Source: CBDDKW01 sp965230425
Lineage (GTDB): Bacteria; Pseudomonadota; Gammaproteobacteria; UBA1113
Direction of reading: 5' to 3'
Length of the DNA: 64,000 bases
Assembly: GCA_965230425.1 (NCBI GenBank)
Contig: CBDDKW010000024.1
Span: 62,001 to 126,000, forward strand
Shown: positions 35,401-42,450 of the stretch, in pieces
Layout: the number at the start of each line of letters is the position of its first letter
How positions within the stretch are numbered: the stretch's first letter is position 1
The notes under the pieces: generated by a model
Database searches by the model: none
What the model was told of the DNA's origin: nothing
The model's input: the letters and a program-made list of their open reading frames with translations, nothing else
Made by a program: the position numbers and the translations under genes

Positions 35401-36564
35401 ACCTGGTCGCATCATACGATAGATTTCAACTAAAGCTTCTAGTTGATTAGTCGTTGGATCAATGCGTAAGGTATCCGAGATATAGGGGCCATGGTCTAAT
35501 TCATTGATATGTAGAGTTTTAAAGCTTTTAATACCTGTTTCAATAATTTCTTGCAAATGGCTTTCTGCAATTTCATCATTCGCATGGGCCAAGATATCAC
35601 CTGTTTCCGTGTTAACGATATCTGTTGCAACCACTTTACCAATTAAATACTCCTGTGGTATTTCTAATTTAGTAATCTTTGCTTTTTCAATTAAGTTAAC
35701 ATGCCGAGCTGAAATACGTCGTCCTGCAGCTACAATAACTTTGCCTTTACTGTCTTTAATATCAAGAAATGCTGTTTCACCACGTAAATGTTCAGGGATA
35801 AGTTCGAGCGTGAAATTACCATCTTTGACTGTAATCGTATTCGTATCAAAGAATAAATCGATAATTTCTTGTGTCGTATATCCAAGCGCACGCAAAATAA
35901 TCGTCACAGGTAATTTACGTCGTCGATCGATACGTGCATAAATAGCATCTTTCGGATCAAATTCAAAATCAAGCCATGAACCTCGATAAGGGATCACGCG
36001 AGCAGAAAATAATAACTTACCTGATGAGTGTGTTTTACCACGGTCATGATCGTAGAAAACGCCGGGTGACCGATGTAATTGCGAAACAACTACACGCTCA
36101 GTACCATTAATAACAAAGGTACCATAGTTGGTCATTAAAGGCATCTCACCCATGTAAACTTCTTGTTCTTTAATTTCTTTTTCAACAAGATTATCCGCTG
36201 GTGAATCTTTATCGTAGATGACTAAGCGTACTTTAACTCGCAATGGTGCTGCATAAGTCACACCACGCAACTTACACTCTCTAACATCAAAGGCTGGCTC
36301 ACCTAAACTGTAGTCAACATATTCAAGCAGTGCATAGCCTGAGTAGCTAACGATGGGAAATACTGATGCGAATGCACCATGCAAACCAGACTGCTCACGA
36401 GATTCTTTATTTGCGTAAGCTGGCAAAAATGCCTCGTATGATGCAACTTGCACAGCCAATAAGGAAGGTTCTCCCATCGTATCCCTACGTTTACCAAAGT
36501 TCAAGCGAGGCCGCTCTTGCTCATTCGTACGCAGGGGACGTTGTTCAGTATATGCTTCAGCCAT
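32458..36564 (-). CDS. rpoB: RNA polymerase beta subunit
   Basis: 1368 residues (E. coli 1342). With beta' forms the active-site cleft. The rifampicin region reads [20 protein letters not shown] then [10 protein letters not shown], with the equivalents of E. coli S512, Q513, D516, H526, R529 and S531 unchanged, so no resistance mutation is evident. [13 protein letters not shown] and the C-terminal [20 protein letters not shown] are typical. 142 bases after rplL, with an attenuator-like hairpin between. Confidence 0.99.
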   Translation of the reverse strand: [1368 protein letters not shown]

Positions 36565-36653
36565 CAGGGTTCCTCAACGTTATATTAACAATTCACTTAA
36601 TTATTCCCGTTGCAATGACAGTTTTAAAATTTTCTGTCTTTGAAACGGACAAA

Positions 36654-36680
36654 GGCCGGCAGCTAAAAATACTGCCAGCC
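36654..36680 (-). terminator. Attenuator-like hairpin between rplL and rpoB
   Basis: GGCTGGCAG and CTGCCGGCC on the minus strand form a 9-base-pair stem (one G-U pair) with a 9-base loop, 27 bases past rplL. It is followed by TTTGT rather than a long T run. A partial terminator at this spot is known to lower rpoBC expression relative to rplJL in E. coli. Confidence 0.65.
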
Positions 36681-36706
36681 TATTAATTTTCCCAAGATTG
36701 GGTAAA

Positions 36707-37087
36707 TTATTTAACCTCAACAGAAGCGCCTGCTTCCTCGAGTTGTTTCTTGAAGTCTTCAGCTTCTTCCTTACTCACTGCTTCTTTCACTGGAGCAGGT
36801 GCACCTTCAACAAGCTCTTTCGCTTCTTTCAAGCCTAAGCCTGTAATACCTCGAACAGCTTTAATCACTGCTACCTTGTTAGAACCAAAGCTTGTCATAA
36901 CGACATCAAATTCGGTTTGCTCAGCAGCAGCTTCACCACCACCCGCAGCACCAGCAGCAGCCACTGGGGCTACAGCTACAGCAGCAGACACTTCAAATTT
37001 TTCTTCCATGTCTTTTACTAATTCAACAATATCCATCACGCTCATTTGTGATATTGCGTCTAAAATTTCTTCTTTTGATACGGCCAT
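36707..37087 (-). CDS. rplL: Large ribosomal subunit protein bL12
   Basis: 126 residues (E. coli 121). Multi-copy stalk protein that recruits translational GTPases. N-terminal dimerisation domain (MSVMDIVELVKDMEEKFEVS), Ala/Gly hinge (about 38-55) and globular domain (TEFDVVMTSFGSNKVAVIKA, GLGLKEAKELVEGAPAPVKE). 45 bases after rplJ. Confidence 0.99.
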   Translation of the reverse strand: MAVSKEEILDAISQMSVMDIVELVKDMEEKFEVSAAVAVAPVAAAGAAGGGEAAAEQTEFDVVMTSFGSNKVAVIKAVRGITGLGLKEAKELVEGAPAPVKEAVSKEEAEDFKKQLEEAGASVEVK

Positions 37088-37132
37088 TTTTCAATGCTCC
37101 TAAAATTAACTATATTTTAATAAAAACTCAGA

Positions 37133-37663
37133 TTATGCTGCTGCTTGCTTTTTATCGCGGACAGCGGCAATCGTCCGTACTAATTTCCCGTGAGGTTCAG
37201 CGACAGTACGCACAAATTTGCTGATAGGTGCTTTCATTACAGCTAATAATTGCGCCAATGCCTCATCACGTGTTGGTAAGGATGCAACAACATCCAGTTG
37301 CGTAGCTGGTAACATTTGACCACCAACAGCCAGTGCTGTAACAACAAGCTTGTCATGTTGTTTAGCAAAGTCTTTTAGTAATCTAGCTGCCGCACTTAAT
37401 TCATTTTCAGAAAACGCAAGTAGTAATGGGCCAACTAAGGCTTCATTCATACACGCAAACTCTGTACCTTCAAAAGCGCGTTTAGCTAATGTGTTACGCA
37501 CAACACGTAAATAAACCCCTGAATTTCGGGCTTGAGCACGTAAATTATCGAGTTCATTCACCGTTAAACCTCGGTATTCTGCCGCTACTAATGACTGAGC
37601 ATTGTTTGCGACTTCAGATACTTCAGCAACGATGGCTTTTTTGTCGTCTAATTTAAGTACCAC
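37133..37663 (-). CDS. rplJ: Large ribosomal subunit protein uL10
   Basis: 176 residues from a GTG at 37663, chosen because GGAG lies 9 bases before it and the product then starts with the family-typical LKLDDKKAIVAEVSEVA. The frame continues 32 codons upstream into the leader, but that part has no homology. It anchors L12 dimers to form the stalk; with L12 it binds its own leader to repress translation. AAEYRGLTVNELDNLRAQAR and VYLRVVRNTLAKRAFEG are typical. Confidence 0.96.
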   Translation of the reverse strand: MVLKLDDKKAIVAEVSEVANNAQSLVAAEYRGLTVNELDNLRAQARNSGVYLRVVRNTLAKRAFEGTEFACMNEALVGPLLLAFSENELSAAARLLKDFAKQHDKLVVTALAVGGQMLPATQLDVVASLPTRDEALAQLLAVMKAPISKFVRTVAEPHGKLVRTIAAVRDKKQAAA

Positions 37664-38050
37664 GTTACAATCTCCAGGTTTTCTCAATATCATCGTAGTA
37701 ATGATATTGATACATGTTTGCAAATACACGGTTGTGTATGCTCTAGTAGTTTTCACCACTGTCTGCGCAGGCTCATCTTAAACTTCGGCTTTTCATTGCT
37801 AACTTTGTTATCTTCCTCACTGCGCTGCTCGCTTCGGAAAATGCCTCGATAACAGCAAAAATCCTCGTTTAATTCATCGGCTTTTCATTGCTAACTTTGT
37901 TATCTTCCTCACTGAGAAAGAAACGCTGATAACATTTCAAATACCCGTTTTTGCATTAAGCACTTTCGTGCACCTGCGGTCTTTGACAGCCGCGTATACT
38001 AACTGAGCAAAGCTACAGCGAGTACATGCAGGCCGCAAAAATCAAAAAAA
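37664..38050 (-). promoter_or_regulatory. rplJL leader with tandem duplicated stem-loops
   Basis: 387 bases without a gene between rplA and rplJ. A 38-base sequence occurs twice with perfect identity, at 37785-37822 and 37877-37914, 92 bases apart, and each copy ends in GATAACA that pairs with an upstream TGTTATC, making two consecutive stem-loops in the rplJ transcript. A GCAC-GAAA-GTGC tetraloop hairpin (37969-37980) lies before them. L10-L12 autoregulation acts on a structured leader in this place in other bacteria; the duplication is what is unusual. The unit may also be a dispersed genomic repeat. Confidence 0.6.
37785..37914. repeat. Direct repeat pair, 38 bases, 92-base period
   Basis: Two identical 38-base copies (37785-37822, 37877-37914) starting TCGGCTTTTCATTGC and ending TTCCTCACTG on the plus strand. 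The remainder of the 92-base unit is only loosely similar, sharing GATAACA and a CCTCGTTT/CCCGTTT end. Confidence 0.9.
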
Positions 38051-38746
38051 CTATACTTCTATTGTGCCTAAATCGATGGCTAAACCAGGCCCCATCGTTG
38101 AAGAAAGGCTTACTTTCTTCAGATAAGTACCTTTTGTGCCAGCGGGTTTGGCTTTCTTTAAATCTGCTATTAAAGCTTCTAAATTACCTTTAATCTGCTC
38201 CAGGGTAAAATTCAATTTACCGACTGAGCAGTGAATAATACCATTCTTATCAGTACGGTATCTAACCTGACCACCTTTGGCATTTTTTACCGCGGTAGCA
38301 ACGTCGGGTGTTACGGTACCTACTTTTGGATTTGGCATTAATCCACGTGGACCTAAAATTGTGCCCAATTGACCAACCACACGCATAGCGTCAGGTGAAG
38401 CAATAACAACGTCAAAATCTATATTGCCAGCTTTAACCGTTTCCGCTAAATCATCCATACCGACAATATCGGCTCCGGCTTCTTTTGCTGCCTCAGCATT
38501 AGCACCTTGAGTAAATACAGCAACGCGCACAGTTTTACCTGTACCATGGGGTAATACAGTTGCACTACGTACTACCTGATCTGATTTACGAGGGTCAACA
38601 CCAAGATTAATACTGACATCCATACTCTCTGGAAATTTTACTGAACTCACTGACTGTAATATCTCAACAGCTTCTACTATGTCGTAAGCTTTACCAGGAG
38701 TAACTTTTTCTTTTATCGCTTTCATGCGTTTTGTTAATTTTGCCAT
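38051..38746 (-). CDS. rplA: Large ribosomal subunit protein uL1
   Basis: 231 residues (E. coli 234). L1-stalk protein that guides deacylated tRNA out of the E site and in many bacteria represses the rplKA mRNA. KFPESMDVSINLGVDPRKSD, LPHGTGKTVRVAVF, LGPRGLMPNPKVGTVT and TDKNGIIHCSVGK are typical. 5 bases after rplK. Confidence 0.98.
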   Translation of the reverse strand: MAKLTKRMKAIKEKVTPGKAYDIVEAVEILQSVSSVKFPESMDVSINLGVDPRKSDQVVRSATVLPHGTGKTVRVAVFTQGANAEAAKEAGADIVGMDDLAETVKAGNIDFDVVIASPDAMRVVGQLGTILGPRGLMPNPKVGTVTPDVATAVKNAKGGQVRYRTDKNGIIHCSVGKLNFTLEQIKGNLEALIADLKKAKPAGTKGTYLKKVSLSSTMGPGLAIDLGTIEV

Positions 38747-38751
38747 GGTAA

Positions 38752-39180
38752 TTACTCCTCTACCTCTAGACCCATATTGCGAGCTGTACCTGCAATTGTA
38801 CGCACGGCAGCATCTAAATCTGCCGCTGTTAAATCAGCCATTTTTACTTTGGCGATTTCTTCTAGTTGAGCTCGAGTAACTTTACCCACTTTTTCAATGT
38901 GTGGTACACCACTACCTTTAGCAATACCGGCTGCTTTCATAAGTAATACAGCGGCTGGTGGAGATTTGGTAACAAAATCGAAACTTCTATCTTGATATAC
39001 ACTAATCACAACAGGAATTTTTAAGCCTGCTTCGAAGGATTGTGTTTGCGCATTAAATGCTTTACAAAAATCCATAATATTTAGACCATGTTGGCCTAAT
39101 GCTGGCCCCACGGGTGGGCTTGGATTCGCCTGATTTGCAGGGATTTGTAACTTAATCTCTGCAGTTTTCTTCTTTGCCAT
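38752..39180 (-). CDS. rplK: Large ribosomal subunit protein uL11
   Basis: 142 residues, the E. coli length. Forms the GTPase-associated centre and is needed for RelA activation. IKLQIPANQANPSPPVGPAL, GQHGLNIMDFCKAFNAQTQS and TVRTIAGTARNMGL-type end (AAVRTIAGTARNMGLEVEE) are present. The Pro-rich thiostrepton-site helix is unaltered. Confidence 0.98.
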   Translation of the reverse strand: MAKKKTAEIKLQIPANQANPSPPVGPALGQHGLNIMDFCKAFNAQTQSFEAGLKIPVVISVYQDRSFDFVTKSPPAAVLLMKAAGIAKGSGVPHIEKVGKVTRAQLEEIAKVKMADLTAADLDAAVRTIAGTARNMGLEVEE

Positions 39181-39242
39181 TATAGACTCCTCAAAATGGG
39201 TACAAACGCTATTCTGGTATTAAAAAAATCACCGATTTTCTT

Positions 39243-39288
39243 AAGTAAATAGCTCCCCTGTTACTTACATATATTGGTATTTACCAAT
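39243..39288 (-). promoter_or_regulatory. Structured rplKA leader
   Basis: In the 109-base gap between nusG and rplK, two inverted repeats are visible: ATTGGTA-TT-TACCAAT (39273-39288), right after the nusG stop, and AAGTAA...TTACTT with a 12-base G-rich loop (39243-39266). They are well placed for L1 autoregulation of rplKA; no consensus L1 site was demonstrated. Confidence 0.35.
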
Positions 39289-39289
39289 C

Positions 39290-39901
39290 TTAGCCTTTCT
39301 CAACCTGAGAAAATTCTAATTCCACAGGTGTCGAACGACCAAAAATTAACACTGCTACACGCAGACGATTCTTCTCATAATTCACTTCTTCAACCACACC
39401 ATTGAAATCAGCAAATGGTCCATCAACCACTCGAACCACTTCACCAGGCTCAAATAGAACCTTGGGCTTAGGCTTATCAACACTCTCTTCTACACGCTGA
39501 AGTATTGAAGCCGCCTCTTTATCACTTAATGGTGCTGGGCGGTCACTGGTACCACCAATAAAACCGAGCACTTTTGGTGATTTACGCACCAAATGCCATG
39601 TTTCATCATTCATTTCCATTTGTACTAGCACATAGCCAGGAAAATATTTACGCTCACTCTCGCGTTTTTGGCCATTACGCATTTCCACTACTTTTTCTTT
39701 GGGAACTAAAATTTCACCGAATTTATCTTCGATCCCCGCTAATTTAATACGTTCTTCTAGCACATCACGCACAAATGCCTCAAAACCAGAATAAGCATGT
39801 ACCACATACCAGCGCTTCTTACCGCCAGTATCGTCGCCAAGCCCGCTAGAATCTTCGCCAAGCCTGTCTCTTATGTTATCTTTATCTTGCTTATCAGCCA
39901 T
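39290..39901 (-). CDS. nusG: Transcription termination/antitermination factor NusG, N-terminally extended
   Basis: 203 residues against E. coli's 181. The extra about 28 residues are a charged N-terminal tail (ADKQDKDNIRDRLGEDSSGL) before the normal start KRWYVVHAYSGFEAFV. NGN domain (about 30-140; KYFPGYVLVQM) and a C-terminal KOW domain (EVVRVVDGPFADFNGVVEEV). It links RNA polymerase with Rho or with S10/NusE. It follows secE by 3 bases. Confidence 0.97.
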   Translation of the reverse strand: MADKQDKDNIRDRLGEDSSGLGDDTGGKKRWYVVHAYSGFEAFVRDVLEERIKLAGIEDKFGEILVPKEKVVEMRNGQKRESERKYFPGYVLVQMEMNDETWHLVRKSPKVLGFIGGTSDRPAPLSDKEAASILQRVEESVDKPKPKVLFEPGEVVRVVDGPFADFNGVVEEVNYEKNRLRVAVLIFGRSTPVELEFSQVEKG

Positions 39902-39904
39902 GCG

Positions 39905-40282
39905 TTAACCCCCTTGTCCGGTTAGCCAGCCCATACCCCACATCAGACAGGTATCAAAACCCCATAAAACAATGGCAGCTATGCCGACTATAATGACCAC
40001 TGTTACAGTCATTTGTACTGTTTCTTGGCGAGATGGCCAAACGACTTTTCTTAGTTCAATCCGTGCATCACGGGCAAATTTGCGTGCCTTCTTGCCTTTA
40101 GCAGTCATCGCAGCCATACCGATCATACAGGCAAAGATAAAGATCCAACCTATGGTTCGTATGGGCAAAGGCACAGTTTGGTAGTAATAACTAGCAACTA
40201 AACCACCGACAAATAACAGAATTACAATGAGCCATTTGATGAAATCAAACTTCGAACTCTGACTTTCCTGTACATTCTTCAT
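39905..40282 (-). CDS. secE: Protein translocase subunit SecE
   Basis: 125 residues with three membrane helices (about 16-32, 42-60, 92-115), the three-helix form known from E. coli (127 residues). The conserved cytoplasmic stretch before helix 3 is ARIELRKVVWPSRQETVQMT. SecE clamps SecY. In the usual tRNA-Trp-secE-nusG order. Confidence 0.96.
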   Translation of the reverse strand: MKNVQESQSSKFDFIKWLIVILLFVGGLVASYYYQTVPLPIRTIGWIFIFACMIGMAAMTAKGKKARKFARDARIELRKVVWPSRQETVQMTVTVVIIVGIAAIVLWGFDTCLMWGMGWLTGQGG

Positions 40283-40337
40283 TTATTGCTACACTTTCAA
40301 ATTTATACTATAAGTTAATAATAACTATGCTGATGCA

Positions 40338-40413
<76 letters not shown>

Positions 40414-40437
40414 AATACTTCGTAATATTCCACACGC

Positions 40438-40466
40438 GAAAAAGGCCCGATTATACTAACCGGGCC
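40438..40466 (-). terminator. Rho-independent terminator after tufB
   Basis: GGCCCG and CGGGCC on the minus strand form a 6-base-pair GC stem with an 11-base loop, followed directly by TTTTT. It lies about 23 bases past the tufB stop and separates tufB from tRNA-Trp and secE. Confidence 0.85.
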
Positions 40467-40488
40467 ATCCATAAATCAAGTATTATTT

Positions 40489-41664
40489 TTACTCAATTAT
40501 CTTAGCAACTACACCAGCACCTACTGTTCGACCACCCTCGCGGATAGCAAAACGTAAGCCTTCTTCCATCGCAATCGGTGCAATCAGGTTAATTACCATC
40601 TTGATATTGTCTCCTGGCATCACCATTTCTACACCATCTGGAAGCTTGACTTCTCCGGTCACGTCTGTGGTGCGGAAGTAAAATTGTGGCTTATAACCTT
40701 TGAAGAAAGGTGTGTGACGACCACCTTCATCTTTCGTCAATACATATACTTCTGACTCAAAGTGAGTGTGGGGAGTGATTGACCCTGGTGCCGCCAATAC
40801 TTGGCCTCGCTCCACTTCTTCTCGCTTCGTTCCACGCAGTAATACACCAACGTTATCGCCCGCACGTCCCTCATCAAGTAACTTACGGAACATCTCTACA
40901 CCTGTACAGGTCGTCTTCGTCGTCTCTTTGATACCGACAATCTCTATCTCTTCACCTACTTTCACGATGCCACGCTCTACTCGACCCGTCACAACTGTTC
41001 CTCGGCCTGAAATTGAGAATACATCTTCAATCGGTAACAAAAATGGCTTGTCGATTTGACGCTCTGGCTCCGGAATATAAGAATCCATGTGCTCTACTAA
41101 TTTTTGGATTGCGGGGATACCAATGTCACTTTCATCGCCTTCCAACGCTTTCAACGCTGAACCAACAACTAACGGAGTATCATCTCCTGGGAAGTCATAT
41201 TGACTTAATAAATCACGTACTTCCATTTCTACTAATTCTAATAACTCTGCATCATCTACCATGTCTGCTTTGTTTAAGAATACAACAATATAAGGAACAC
41301 CTACTTGGCGCGCTAACAGTATGTGCTCACGGGTCTGTGGCATTGGACCATCCGCTGCTGATACAACTAATATCGCTCCATCCATCTGCGCTGCACCCGT
41401 AATCATGTTCTTCACATAATCCGCGTGCCCGGGGCAGTCTACGTGTGCATAGTGACGGCCTTCTGACTCATACTCTACGTGCGCTGTCGCAATCGTGATA
41501 CCACGTTCTCTTTCTTCTGGCGCCTTATCGATATCCTCATAAGCCGTGAAATCACCAAATACCTTCGTTAACGCCGCGGTTAATGTGGTTTTACCATGGT
41601 CTACGTGCCCGATAGTACCCACGTTTACGTGCGGTTTATTTCGTTCAAATTTTTCCTTTGACAT
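40489..41664 (-). CDS. tufB: Elongation factor Tu, copy B
   Basis: 391 residues, protein identical to tufA. It sits behind three tRNA genes (Tyr, Gly, Thr), the classical tufB context where tRNAs and EF-Tu are co-transcribed. Differences from tufA are few and cluster near the 5' half (for example around 41080-41120 and 41430-41460), while the 3' third is practically identical. A terminator follows. Sequence similarity to the tufA locus stops just outside the coding region. Confidence 0.99.
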   Translation of the reverse strand: MSKEKFERNKPHVNVGTIGHVDHGKTTLTAALTKVFGDFTAYEDIDKAPEERERGITIATAHVEYESEGRHYAHVDCPGHADYVKNMITGAAQMDGAILVVSAADGPMPQTREHILLARQVGVPYIVVFLNKADMVDDAELLELVEMEVRDLLSQYDFPGDDTPLVVGSALKALEGDESDIGIPAIQKLVEHMDSYIPEPERQIDKPFLLPIEDVFSISGRGTVVTGRVERGIVKVGEEIEIVGIKETTKTTCTGVEMFRKLLDEGRAGDNVGVLLRGTKREEVERGQVLAAPGSITPHTHFESEVYVLTKDEGGRHTPFFKGYKPQFYFRTTDVTGEVKLPDGVEMVMPGDNIKMVINLIAPIAMEEGLRFAIREGGRTVGAGVVAKIIE

Positions 41665-41819
41665 TGAAAATTCTCCTCATTGTCAGATTAATGACTAATA
41701 CCGTAAACCAATACCAGTAAAACCCTATATACTGGCTACCTTAGTATAAATTTAGTAGTCATCTTATTTTACCTCCCCACTAGCAGGAGAAGCCACCGAC
41801 GAACACTATTTTTATACAG

Positions 41820-41894
<75 letters not shown>

Positions 41895-41937
41895 CCAATC
41901 CAAATACGCAAGCTCCACGAGCTAACACACTCAATAT

Positions 41938-42011
<74 letters not shown>

Positions 42012-42142
42012 CTTCAAAAACAAAAGACAAAACATAGCGAGCAACAAATGAGCTGATCAATAGTATTCCACACTAAAAAATATGTGAAATACCAATCACA
42101 TAGCACATTATCTCTCTAGCCTTTTATCTGCTGCCTTCGTCT

Positions 42143-42227
42143 TGGTGGAGGGGGTAGGATTCGAACCTACGAAGGCGGAGCCGTCAGATTTACAGTCTGA
42201 TCCCTTTGGCCACTCGGGAACCCCTCC
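42143..42227 (-). tRNA. tRNA-Tyr (anticodon GTA)
   Basis: 85 nucleotides with encoded CCA and the long variable arm expected for tRNA-Tyr. Acceptor GGAGGGG/CCCCTCC, anticodon stem CAGA/TCTG around CTGTAAA. First gene of the tRNA-tufB unit. Confidence 0.97.
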
Positions 42228-42242
42228 TAAAATCAAGCTGCG

Positions 42243-42272
42243 TATTTTCCTAGAGAGTTATAGTAATGTCAA
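42243..42272 (-). promoter_or_regulatory. Candidate promoter of the tRNA-tufB operon
   Basis: On the minus strand TTGACA (42267-42272) is followed after 17 bases by GAAAAT (42244-42249, a 4/6 match). It is upstream of tRNA-Tyr and the only consensus -35 box near. It would start the whole housekeeping block. Confidence 0.45.
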
Positions 42273-42450
42273 CAAATTATCTCTTATTTAGCCTCTAAAA
42301 AAACAGAATCAGTTAAACAATCATGAATAAACGTAAAATTCTGCTATGCACATATTCTCATGGGAACAAAATTACTCATGGTAACCATTCTGTCAATACT
42401 AAGTTTTGATAAAAAGCACGCTACGAGACTCATTTATGTTATTTTTATAT

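Noticed and set aside
32458..36564. Rifampicin-resistance change in rpoB (RRVSAL instead of RRISAL)
   Set aside because: All classical resistance positions are wild type, and the Ile to Val change next to them is conservative.
37133..37759. 208-residue version of L10
   Set aside because: The first 32 residues come from the leader; the GTG at 37663 has GGAG and gives the family-like N-terminus.
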